A stretch of DNA of 64,000 bases, taken from NCBI GenBank assembly GCA_049293015.1, contig JBATSB010000063.1, forward strand, positions 39,803-103,802, in the 5' to 3' direction. Of this stretch, positions 47,501 through 53,850 are shown piece by piece. The stretch is from UBA2330 sp049293015 (lineage in GTDB: Bacteria > Bacteroidota > Ignavibacteria > Tepidaquicellales > Tepidaquicellaceae). Position numbers and translations under genes: made by a program. The notes below the pieces were generated by a model. The model was not told the origin of the DNA and did no database searches. It worked only from the letters and a program-made list of their open reading frames with translations. The first letter of the stretch is position 1. Each line of letters begins with the position of its first letter.

Positions 47501-48860
47501 TTTTATCCCTTAGCAGAGTTATAGTAGGATGTAAATCATAGCTTACTTCTGCAAATTCGCCTCCAATAAAATCTGAATATTGATACCCATAATATTTCGC
47601 CTTCTCATCATTGTTAATTACTATCTGTGAATTTCTTAAATCATCAACGGAAAAACCTAAATTTTTTAATTCGGAGAAAACAGATTCACACACTTTTAGT
47701 AAGTCATCCATTTTCATCATACTCATAGCAATCGCCCGGACTCTTTCCAGGGAAGCTTCAATTTTTGCTTCACGTGTTTGTGCTTCCGCTTTTGAAACAT
47801 CTTCAAACCTCCTGTATGCAAATTCAAATACATTTCTGAAACGCATTAAAACTTCTAATTTATTTTTGCTGAGACTTTCAAATGTTGAAATTCCTATCGA
47901 ACCGTTTCCTATGGAATAAAAATAATAATAGAGTACTGAAATTTTCTCAAGGCGCGGATCATCCTTCTCTCCTCTGATTTTTCTTAACCTTTTATATTCT
48001 GTTAATTCTTTACCTTTGAACGAAGTTTCGGAAAATGCATCTTTCCCTTTGCGGATCTGTTTTATCTGTCTTTCAATCGTAGGATCTGTATCATAGTGTA
48101 TATGTGAAACGGTTTTACCAATAGTATCTGAATAATCATAATTCAGATAAGTTTCATTTTCGTGATCATGAATGTTGATCATTGCATTTCTGATCTCTCC
48201 GAATCCCAGATTTTTAAGTTCTTTAAAAAAAACTTCACTTACGTCAAGAAGGTCACCACGCTTTCGCATTCCCATCGCAATAGTCCTTACACGCTCAAGT
48301 GAAGCTTCAATTTCAAGATCTAGGTTTTTGAGTATAAGATCAGCAGTCTTTTCAGCTACATTCTTTTCGAGTTCTTCTGTTTTGCGTTTCCAAATATTTA
48401 TATTCCAGGAATCATCTTTGGTATTTTCATCCACAGCTGAAGCATGAAAATGAACGGCTTTCCATTTCCCTTCAATAAATTCAAAAACACTGGTCGCTCT
48501 TAGAAAAAGATTATGCTCTTTTTCTTCTATTTCCATTCCTAAATTAAATTCTTCTGCAAATACAGCTCCGTTCCCGTCAGCAGTGATTTTTCTATATACC
48601 GTGTTTGAACTTACTTTTCGTTGTATTCCCTCGGATTGTTCTCTGTCTCTTTTAAGTATCTTTTCAAGATCTTTAATAGAAAAAAAAGTCTCATCTGCTG
48701 AGGTACCATAACCCATGATATCTTTTGCAATAAGGTCTTCCTTCTTGTCATAAAAAGAAGTGTGAACTATTGATTTCCATTTTTTATATACTTTATATAA
48801 TGCTTTTTCTTTTTCAGGAGAAATACCGGATTTTGATGAAGATTTTAGTTTGCTTCTCAT
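38502..48860 (-). CDS. Giant histidine kinase with 16 tandem sensor-like modules
   Basis: A 3452-residue protein in one unbroken frame. Residues 1-150 form an NTF2/SnoaL-like domain and 151-183 a coiled coil. Residues 184-3170 are 16 tandem modules of 182-194 residues (see the repeat entry). A coiled coil, H-box with His3215 (GIAHEIQNPLNFV) and a complete HATPase_c (to 3452) follow. There is no signal peptide or transmembrane helix, so it is cytoplasmic. I do not recognise the modules as a named Pfam domain; their length and alpha/beta pattern recall GAF-like sensors. It is the first gene of the operon. Kinases usually have one to a few sensor domains, so 16 is extreme. The ligands are unknown. 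Confidence 0.93.
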   Translation of the reverse strand: MRSKLKSSSKSGISPEKEKALYKVYKKWKSIVHTSFYDKKEDLIAKDIMGYGTSADETFFSIKDLEKILKRDREQSEGIQRKVSSNTVYRKITADGNGAVFAEEFNLGMEIEEKEHNLFLRATSVFEFIEGKWKAVHFHASAVDENTKDDSWNINIWKRKTEELEKNVAEKTADLILKNLDLEIEASLERVRTIAMGMRKRGDLLDVSEVFFKELKNLGFGEIRNAMINIHDHENETYLNYDYSDTIGKTVSHIHYDTDPTIERQIKQIRKGKDAFSETSFKGKELTEYKRLRKIRGEKDDPRLEKISVLYYYFYSIGNGSIGISTFESLSKNKLEVLMRFRNVFEFAYRRFEDVSKAEAQTREAKIEASLERVRAIAMSMMKMDDLLKVCESVFSELKNLGFSVDDLRNSQIVINNDEKAKYYGYQYSDFIGGEFAEVSYDLHPTITLLRDKMRKSDDAFADIEISGAALKDWKSFVKSFPQKPDEKLFKATALHYYFYSVGIGALGISSYRTLAEDQLKILKRFRNVFNLCYQRYIDISHAEAHAMEAKIETSLERVRAIALGMRRSEELLNVCEILFNELKSLGFDELRNSMININNDEEKTFLNYDYSDTLGKSITPLFYNIHPLVEKQIKQVRKGKDAFSETSFKGKELEEWKRFRKSRGEKNDPRLNKISALYYFFYSIGSGSIGISTFGPISKEKLELLKRFRNVFEFAYRRYIDVTQAEAQTKEAKIEIALERVRSRTMAMQRSEEFSETTYILFQQFLELGEAPDQITIGIIDAKEKVIDFWTTMEGKKISSMVKFPVRETDLMKKIYKAWKSQKRSIAIEIKGKELHDYIDYRIRLTGVSGKNDHAHDRRYILAAFFSKGMITISTNDPRSNETKQLLERFAGVFDLTYTRFLDLKLAEAQTKEAMIELALERVRARSLAMHSSDEFVETSDVLFAQLKVLGIESIRTGVATFDEKNKTIEVWSRTYSGENSQNKIRGVVPVQSHIFFEKCFKAWKKKEPYYSYEVKGKEVKKYYKSMTSILSYPEIKDFNPREFFYTFFFPEGSLNVVRHDPLREEDTNMMKRFATVFGLIYRRFLDLQKAETQAHEAKMEASLERVRAVSMSMMKPDDLLKVSESVYKEFVHLGFTELRNAQINIYDDDKITYLNYAYSDFAGPELIEVPVSGNAKLVSFNEEIRKKSDSFAVLEFTGKELLKWKSYIYKHGKKVDERLENSSILIYNFYSIGSGALGISTFNKVEGAQLEILERFRNVFGLAYQRYTDIALAESQAREAKIEAALERVRSRSMGMQKSEELKEVIQVVYEQLVQLNIFVEHSGFIIDYKTRDDMHIWLADKNMVPFEVTIPYFDSPHWNSYLEAKKKGMDFFANQLSFEEKNKFYTDLFKLIPGVPEETLEYYLTCPGLAISTVLLDNVGLYIENFTGTPYSDDDNITLVRFGKVFQQTYTRFLDLQKAEDQAKEAKIETALERIRARALAMHSSDELLEVAKVMREQMTLVGQSEIETSAVHLYNEDPDYILSWRAYRLATVSKGDISFGHMAIPKGCCELVNEMISYFQGDQDEYTIEVKGEKLTEWHKILFKLAPDIKKTLGKIIPETRYYHFSKFSGGALLMVSSQKPSEESVSLQYRSAKVFDLAYRRFLDLKKAEAQAREAKIEMGLERVRSKTMAMQKSDDLSDAASLLFEQIKELGLQTGSCGYHIWDNESNENKTATVWVSSPDGGFQPPFNLPHTKSPIYKKVYDAKVKGVDFIETEALGKVLKDHFKYLLTLPVIQDVIQKYIDEGYPFPEKMYYNIVFFSKGYLSFHTNEPCPEFHDIFKRFGKVFQQTYTRFLDLQKAEAQAREARIEAALEKVRSRSLAMHKAEELSEVITVVVEKLKELEFSVADGVALITFNHGSKDLVEWMANPGFPAAINFYLPYFDHPVLANLWDAKKKGEEFIVKRYTSDENKSFLNHIFEYTDFKHTPEAVKEFCLAADTYATSIAFQKNTAIFINDYSGKSLSEQEVDILKRFAKVFEQTYTRFLDLQKAEAQAREAQIEAALEKVRSRSLAMHNSDELKKVVSIAFEKMKELGIGMDESASMSITTFSKNSKDIVHWIISPEHVSGVLEMHLPYFDNPTFNEFFAAKDSGKDLFVKLLNKKEKDKYYKQVFASPDWSRLPEELKQWVFAQESFGFSAALMKHSAIFLNNFSGKYFSDTENDLLKRFARVFEQAFIRFLDLQKAEAQAREAQIELGLERVRARAMAMQSSDELSELVDAVFKELTKLDFALNWCIINIIDEPTLSNTVWAANPEIDKAPESYHMKFEDYPFHDAMMKGWKEKNPKCVYVIEGQEKKEYDEYLFTETEFRKVPATAQAASRAMEKYVVTFSFSNFGGLQTVGDAPLSEANIDILSRFGKVFDLTYTRFNDLKQAEAQAREAKIEASLERVRSQSMGMQTSEDLSNVTTAMFEQIRMLGGELYATGIVFCDKHKNHVEQWHSVPGAGMLTPFIVPVDLDRIHQYRYDQWKKGAELFSIEIPEDFIAQHFETMFNLPTVKAVLDDFSKKNIPMPETPSWEIDYGASFKYGYILISALKPFKETDILPRFAKVFEQSYIRFLDLKQAEAQAREAQIEASLERVRSKAMAMQKSEDLNMPIATIYEELDKLNLETLRCGIGVIDKDKKSADVWTTTKTELGTIVQLSRGETIIHPLIKETFDAWLRQEDFSYLLEGEDLKNFYNKFTATNSELPDSQSVDPEREGLHQYYYVTSFPAGNLYAFRETEFPDEAKVVMKRFADVINFTYTRFNDLKLSEAQTREAQIETALERVRSCTLAMQKSDELAETAAVVFKQLINLGISPNRLYIGIINDDSGDLELWATDEDGSKVSTQFTGNVNKNASIKKMYAGWKEQKKSIIIDIQGEELDNYFKYLTEELNVPFRHGLSQKRRVQTIAFFSKGFIGIASPDEQPEETSILLERFAAVFNLTYTRFHDLRHAEEQTHKALIETAMERVRARALSMQQPEELADVAKVLRHEMGLLGVEELETCSIFINDETEEKSECWYALKDLRSDEKKLVSDHFKLDYNETKVGRQMLQFYHSDEKQTSIEMKGETRKEWISYCAEKSDALKGYYGEIIPDRTYHLYKFSHGGIGVASAGVISEESWSLLSRAASAFSLAYSRFKDLTQSRLDLKRLKEEKQRAEEALTELKSTQSQLIQSEKMASLGELTAGIAHEIQNPLNFVNNFSEVNAELIDELNEELGKGNFEDAVAIAKDIKENEEKIKHHGKRAEGIVKGMLQHSRTSSGVKEPTNINALADEYLRLAYHGLRAKDKTFNATMKTDFDETLDKINIIPQDIGRVILNLITNAFYVVDEKKKQNPEGYEPTVTVSTKKIGDKVEVSVKDNGNGIPQKVLEKIFQPFFTTKPTGQGTGLGLSLSYDIVKAHGGELKVETKEGEGSEFIILLPITEII
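39351..48311 (-). repeat. Sixteen-module coding repeat array in the giant kinase
   Basis: Module limits in residues: 184-366, 367-551, 552-734, 735-916, 917-1100, 1101-1283, 1284-1470, 1471-1661, 1662-1852, 1853-2043, 2044-2237, 2238-2426, 2427-2616, 2617-2804, 2805-2987 and 2988-3170. Each begins with a helix of the form IEaaLERVRsrsMaMqkSeeL and ends with RFakVFdltYtRFlDLqkAEAQaREAk, which runs into the next module. The ends are strongly conserved; the ~130-residue centres fall into several subtypes. Modules 1, 2, 3 and 6 share YSIGSGALGIST-like centres. Modules 4, 14 and 15 (and less so 5) share a GIID...W motif. Modules 7, 10 and 11 share LPYFDxP, and 8 and 16 share ETxxxxxxN and KFSxGG. 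Confidence 0.95.
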
Positions 48861-49112
48861 TTATTAAGTTTTGAAAGAAATTATTCCAAAATAGCTAAAT
48901 TATATTTTTAATTAACTGTAATGTTGAACACTATTTCTTTGAATTCATAAATGTTATTTCAAAATCCGGATAAAAATTCTGAGCGGGTAAAAAAGAATTC
49001 TTCTGATTTTGATAAACATGTTTTAAATTACCGAAGGAATCATAAATTTACTTTTGTGAGATTTTTGATATTGAATAAATATTGAATTGGGTAAGAGGCA
49101 GAAAGGATATTG

Positions 49113-52097
49113 CTAATTATTAATTGAAATCTCTATAGCTTGTTCAAGTGTCATTATTTTCCCGTCTTCAAAATATTTCAAAAATTCATTTTCACTTAAT
49201 TTCGTTTTCAATTCTAATGTTAGTTTATCAAAAACGAACTGATCTGTCTGTGGAAATTTAATTTTATTCGATTCAAAATATTTTTCATTTATAAAACCAA
49301 GCAGTTTTACCGTTTGATTATTTTGTCCTGCATGACACTGAAATTCTGCCAGTCTTAATAAATTGAGAACTATGTCTTTTTTATTTCCGGTTTCATTATA
49401 AATATTAAGACTTTCATAATAATACTCGCCGGCTTTTTCATACTCCTTTTTTAGAAATGCTATTCTTCCTAAAAAATAAAGACAAATTGCTGTTTGTGAT
49501 TGGGAACCTATTTCACGGTTAATTACTAAACTTTCCTCAATAAATTTTAATGCCTGTTCTGTGCCTTCATGTTCCAGTGCTACTTTTCCTAAATTGTTCA
49601 GAGAATCTGCAATAAGGGCTTTATCTCCCATATCTTTGCAAATTTTTAGACTCTCTTTATAGAAATTCGAAGCTTCCAAATATATTCCCTGATTATAAGC
49701 AGTATGTCCAAGGTTCAGTAGTGAAATAGTAACACCATTTCTATCACCAATCTCAAGCCTGATCTGCATGCTCTCTTTAAGTAATTCGTTTGCCTTAACA
49801 TATTCTCCTTGTTCAAATGCCAGAACGCCCAGATTGTTTAGAGTAATGCCAATACCAAGTTCATCTTTTAACTCACGGCGAATTGCAAGACATTCTTCAT
49901 ATAGTTTATTTGCTTTGGTGAAATCTCCAAGATTTGAAACCACATTACCTATGTTGTTTAAAGTTACAGCTATACCTTTTATATTTTCACTCTCTCTGTA
50001 AATATTCAGATTCTCCTCATAATATTCAGCCGCTTGCTCAAATCTCCCCTGATCAAATTCATTAACTCCCAAGGAGTTAAGAGTATCTGTAATTCCCTGT
50101 TCATTTCCAACCTCACGCCAATACAGCAAACTCCTTTTCAAAAAATTTTTTGCTTTTTCAAAATCACCATTTAATCTTGCAAATTTTCCTATAAAATAAT
50201 TTACTCTACAAAAATAGAAATTCATAATTTCAGGCTGTTTCTTTAATACAATTTCAAGCCATCGCATTGCTTCGGATAAATTACCGAGTATAAACCAATA
50301 CTGTGCAATTGCCCCAACTAATCTCGCTCCGGTTTCATTTTCATTATTATCCAATGACCAGATCAATCCCTTTTCTATATTCTTGTATTCACAATTTATA
50401 ATATTTATCCAAAATGCAGTTTCACTTCCTCTGAAATTTTTACTCACCGCCTCTGATAGTTCCATATAAAATTTTAGAAACCTGTTCAGAATATTTTTAT
50501 ATTCATCTGACTTTAATAGTTTTTCATGTCCGTAATGTTTAATAGATTCAAGCATGCCATACCGATGGTTTTCCTGATTAAAAATTACTATTGACTTATC
50601 TGTTAAATTACTCAGCAGATCTAAAATATCTTCTTTATTAATTATAGTTATATCCGAACAAATTTCCTCTGCTGCATCTAAATTCCATCCTCCGGAAAAT
50701 ACAGATAATCTGCTCCATAGTATTCTTTCTTCATCGGAAAGCAAATCATAACTCCAGTCTATTAAAGCTTTCAATGTCTGCTGTCTCGGTAATGCAGTAC
50801 GCTGTCCACCGGTAAGTAATTTAAATCTGTCATCCAGTCTTTCATGAATTTTTTCAACTGATAACATTTTTATTCTCACCGCTGCAAGTTCAATTGCTAG
50901 TGGGATACCGTCCAGCTTATGACAAATCTCCGCAAGTGCCGACGCATTTTCATTATTAACTCTGAAATTCTTATTTACACTTAATGCTCTTTCAATAAAT
51001 AATCTAACAGCTTCATATTGAGTAAGCTGCTCCGGAGATTCTTTATCTTTCGGATCCGGAGTCTCAAGTGACAAAGTTTTATGTATCTGCTCGCCGGAAC
51101 ATTGAAGAGCTTCACGGCTTGTAGCTATTATTTTTGATTTTGGAGAGTTTTGTAAAATCTTCTCTGAGATAATTGCACAAGCTATAATAATATGTTCACA
51201 GTTATCAAGTATAATTAATAATTCCTTATCCTGAAGATATTCAGTTAATGTATCTTCGATTTTTTGTTTTGGCTGTTCTTTAATTCCAAGGACATGCATG
51301 ATAGCATTAGGAAGAAGTTCCGGTTCGATCAATGAAGCCAGCTCAATAAACCAAACTCCGTTTCCAAAGTCATCAATAATATCGGCTGCGATCTGAAGTG
51401 ACATACGAGTCTTGCCAGTTCCGCCCGGTCCGGTTAGAGTTAAAAGTCTTTTTTCTTTTAAAATGTTTTTAATCTGTCTCATCTCTTCCTCACGTCCTAT
51501 AAAACTCGACAATTGAACCGGTAAATTATTCGGGCGAGCATCAAGTGTTTTCAATGGTGGAAATTCTTTACGAATACCTTCAACAACAATCTGATACAAT
51601 CGAAGCGGCTGGATTAAATCTTTCAATCTTCTTTCACCTAAATCTCTGAATGAAATTCCTGAAGAAATATTATCTTTAGACAATTCAAAAGTATCATTTG
51701 AAATAATTATCTGCTCTCCGAATGAAGCTGACATTACCCTCGCTGCGCGGGCAAGTGTAATATAACCCATGTAATTTTCGCCGTTCCACTCCGCTGCTCC
51801 GCTGTGAATTCCGATTCTTGTTTTAATTACAACATCATTCCATTTTTCATTTGCAAGATTTTTCTGAGCAATGACAGCTGCATTTACTGCATCTTCCGCA
51901 CTTTCAAAAGCACAATAAAATGCATCACCAATAGTTTTAAACACAAATCCATTATTTGATTCAATAGCATCATGCATGATCAAATGATGTTTCTCTATAG
52001 CAGAATGGATTGTCTCCGGATATTCCTGCGAAAGCATGGTGCTGCCTTCTATATCGGTAAAGAGAAAAGTTACAATGCCTGATGGGGGATTATTCAT
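49113..52097 (-). CDS. Cyclase-like domain fused to NTPase and TPR repeats
   Basis: The ATG at 52097 (MNNPPSGIVTFLFTDIEGST) is the usual family start; an ATG 84 bp upstream would add residues unlike the family. The 994-residue protein has a class III cyclase domain (about 8-175) with metal Asp15 and Asp58 and Lys54. A STAND/NB-ARC-type NTPase follows (about 195-520), with Walker A GPGGTGKT at 223-230 and Walker B LLIILDNCEHI. About eight TPRs come next (roughly 600-930). In the cyclase the transition-state Asn of the NxxxR motif appears to be Ala116 (ARAAR), while Arg120 remains, so activity is doubtful. It lies 252 bp upstream of the giant kinase on the same strand, perhaps as a separate unit. 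Confidence 0.88.
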   Translation of the reverse strand: MNNPPSGIVTFLFTDIEGSTMLSQEYPETIHSAIEKHHLIMHDAIESNNGFVFKTIGDAFYCAFESAEDAVNAAVIAQKNLANEKWNDVVIKTRIGIHSGAAEWNGENYMGYITLARAARVMSASFGEQIIISNDTFELSKDNISSGISFRDLGERRLKDLIQPLRLYQIVVEGIRKEFPPLKTLDARPNNLPVQLSSFIGREEEMRQIKNILKEKRLLTLTGPGGTGKTRMSLQIAADIIDDFGNGVWFIELASLIEPELLPNAIMHVLGIKEQPKQKIEDTLTEYLQDKELLIILDNCEHIIIACAIISEKILQNSPKSKIIATSREALQCSGEQIHKTLSLETPDPKDKESPEQLTQYEAVRLFIERALSVNKNFRVNNENASALAEICHKLDGIPLAIELAAVRIKMLSVEKIHERLDDRFKLLTGGQRTALPRQQTLKALIDWSYDLLSDEERILWSRLSVFSGGWNLDAAEEICSDITIINKEDILDLLSNLTDKSIVIFNQENHRYGMLESIKHYGHEKLLKSDEYKNILNRFLKFYMELSEAVSKNFRGSETAFWINIINCEYKNIEKGLIWSLDNNENETGARLVGAIAQYWFILGNLSEAMRWLEIVLKKQPEIMNFYFCRVNYFIGKFARLNGDFEKAKNFLKRSLLYWREVGNEQGITDTLNSLGVNEFDQGRFEQAAEYYEENLNIYRESENIKGIAVTLNNIGNVVSNLGDFTKANKLYEECLAIRRELKDELGIGITLNNLGVLAFEQGEYVKANELLKESMQIRLEIGDRNGVTISLLNLGHTAYNQGIYLEASNFYKESLKICKDMGDKALIADSLNNLGKVALEHEGTEQALKFIEESLVINREIGSQSQTAICLYFLGRIAFLKKEYEKAGEYYYESLNIYNETGNKKDIVLNLLRLAEFQCHAGQNNQTVKLLGFINEKYFESNKIKFPQTDQFVFDKLTLELKTKLSENEFLKYFEDGKIMTLEQAIEISINN

Positions 52098-52400
52098 TTT
52101 CCAAAATACTAAAAACTTTAGTAAAAATGAATATCTATATATTCTGTCATTATATATTTGCTCCGGCAGAATCCAATACATTTCAGAAAGAATAGTATAG
52201 TATGAAAAGACATTATAAAGAGAGTTAAAAATTAATTTATAAATTTAACTTTACTATGTATTTTATTAAAATTAAAACAGCTTAATGCAATTTCAGTTTT
52301 TAAAAAATTTTAAGATAAAATTATTTCAAAATTAAACAAATATTTAAACCTTCCGGGAAACAATGGGAAGCAATTATTTTTTACAAATAAAAAACAAAAA

Positions 52401-53516
52401 ATGAAAAATTCAATCACTGCTTTATTTTTTACAGCAATACTTTTTATTTCTATTTCATTAACAAACATTGCATCCAATGCCTGCACTGATGTTAGAGTAA
52501 TTGCAAAAGACGGATCTGTACTGGCTTCACGTTCCATGGAGTTTGGAGCGGCTATGAATTCACGTCTTGTAACCCGTCCCCGCGGATCAGCATTTCAATC
52601 TCCTGCACCTGACGGACCTTCAGGAAAAAGCTGGACAGGAAAGTATGGATTTGTTTATCTTGACGGACTTGGAATTGACTGTGTAGTGGACGGAATGAAT
52701 GAAGCCGGACTTGGATTTGGCGCATTGTATCTGCCGGGATTTGCTAAATACGAAACTGTCGTGCAGGGGATGAATGAAAAAGCTTTGTCAAATCTTGAGC
52801 TTGGTGCGTGGGTGCTGTCGCAGTATTCGACTGTTGAAGAAGTGAGAGCTTCACTTTCTGAGATCACAGTATGGGGAGAACTTATTTCAATTTTTGGAAA
52901 TGATTTTGTCCCGCTGCATTATGTGATACATGATGCAACAGGTAAAAGCATTGTGCTCGAATGGATAGACGGGAAACTTACTGTCTATGAAAATACTGCA
53001 GGAGTGATGACAAATTCACCTTCATACGAATGGCACATGATAAATTTAAGAAATTACGTTAGTCTGTCACCGGATAATTCAAATCCTGTTACAGTTGGAG
53101 GAGTCACTTATCCTGCGAACGGACAAGGATCGGGATTATTCGGAATGCCCGGAGATCCGACTCCGCCTTCGAGATTTGTGCAGACGGTATTTGCTCTCAC
53201 AGCTTCAGTCACACCAAAGGACGCTACCGAAGCTCTTGTACTCGGGCAGAAATTAATGAACCGTGTCGATCTTCCAAACGGACTTGCACGTGATCCAAAG
53301 ACCGGTGACAGTGACATTACGCAGTGGGCGGTATTCAGGGGTCTTACAGAAAAAAAATATTATTTCCGCACTTATGATGACATGACTCTAAGAGCAATCG
53401 ATCTAAATACTGCTGACTTCAATCCGGGTGCACCGGTAAGAAGGATGTCAATTGCAGCAACAACACCGACTGTAAATTACATAGATCAGAATTCGATGCA
53501 GGTGATCTCGAAATAA
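52401..53516 (+). CDS. Choloylglycine hydrolase family amide hydrolase
   Basis: A 371-residue Ntn hydrolase of the bile-salt hydrolase/penicillin V acylase family. A signal peptide (about 1-27) ends right before Cys28 in NACTDVRV. After cleavage this Cys becomes the N-terminal nucleophile, as required for the family. Conserved elements follow: SRSMEFG with the substrate Arg, an internal WIDGKL/TNSPSYEWH segment with the expected Asn, and QWAVFRGLTEKKYYFRTY near the end. It hydrolyses linear C-N amide bonds in the periplasm or outside. The substrate, whether bile-salt-like, acyl-homoserine lactone or penicillin-like, is open. It is a single-gene unit. Confidence 0.9.
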   Translation: MKNSITALFFTAILFISISLTNIASNACTDVRVIAKDGSVLASRSMEFGAAMNSRLVTRPRGSAFQSPAPDGPSGKSWTGKYGFVYLDGLGIDCVVDGMNEAGLGFGALYLPGFAKYETVVQGMNEKALSNLELGAWVLSQYSTVEEVRASLSEITVWGELISIFGNDFVPLHYVIHDATGKSIVLEWIDGKLTVYENTAGVMTNSPSYEWHMINLRNYVSLSPDNSNPVTVGGVTYPANGQGSGLFGMPGDPTPPSRFVQTVFALTASVTPKDATEALVLGQKLMNRVDLPNGLARDPKTGDSDITQWAVFRGLTEKKYYFRTYDDMTLRAIDLNTADFNPGAPVRRMSIAATTPTVNYIDQNSMQVISK

Positions 53517-53549
53517 AATGTTCAGGAATTAGCAATACGATAAAATAAC

Positions 53550-53615
53550 AGTAGCCGCAACCTTCAGGTTGCGAAGTTAAGTTAAAATAAAGTAGCCGCA
53601 ACCATTAGGTTGCAA
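53550..53615. repeat. Tandem REP-like palindromes, GCAACC family
   Basis: Two palindromes, GCAACCTTCAGGTTGC (53557-53572) and GCAACCATTAGGTTGC (53598-53613), lie 41 bp apart. Each is preceded by the same leader TAAAATAA[C]AGTAGCC. Stems match and loops vary, which is typical of structured intergenic repeats. The 334 bp gap holds no gene. Confidence 0.85.
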
Positions 53616-53770
53616 ATTAAAATTTTACTTTGTATTTAAATGCTTATAATTGTTACGATGGGTATAATAAATTATTGATCTAAAAAATAACCAGTAGTTT
53701 GCAGTGGAGAGTTTCATTTGATCCATATAATAAATTTGCAAATGAAACTTTTGTATCTTTCCAAAACAAA

Positions 53771-53803
53771 AAAACCCTGCAAGAAAAATTCTCACAGGGT
53801 TTT
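53771..53803 (-). terminator. Bidirectional rho-independent terminator
   Basis: The inverted repeat AAAACCCTG/CAGGGTTTT has T-runs on both strands. It ends the metalloprotease gene (47 bp after its stop) and can also stop readthrough from the amide hydrolase gene. Confidence 0.85.
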
Positions 53804-53850
53804 ATTGATCTGAATATAATTTTAAAAAATTAAAACAGTATCAAGTGATA

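Noticed and set aside
39351..48311. Calling the modules PAS or GAF domains outright.
   Set aside because: No PAS or GAF signature could be matched by eye. The fold resemblance is only from length and secondary-structure pattern.
38631..48447. Many plus-strand frames of 60-160 codons opposite the giant kinase.
   Set aside because: They mirror the repeated modules on the other strand and recur at equivalent module positions, as expected for shadows of a repetitive gene.
38502..48860. The idea that the giant kinase is an assembly artefact of collapsed or chained short genes.
   Set aside because: The modules differ from each other, the frame is continuous, linkers are complete and both ends have sensible domains. 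An artefact would give identical copies or frame breaks.
52098..52181. The upstream ATG at 52181 as the start of the cyclase-NTPase-TPR protein.
   Set aside because: The 28 extra residues are unlike the family, and MNNPPSGIVTFLFTDIEGST at 52097 is the usual family start.
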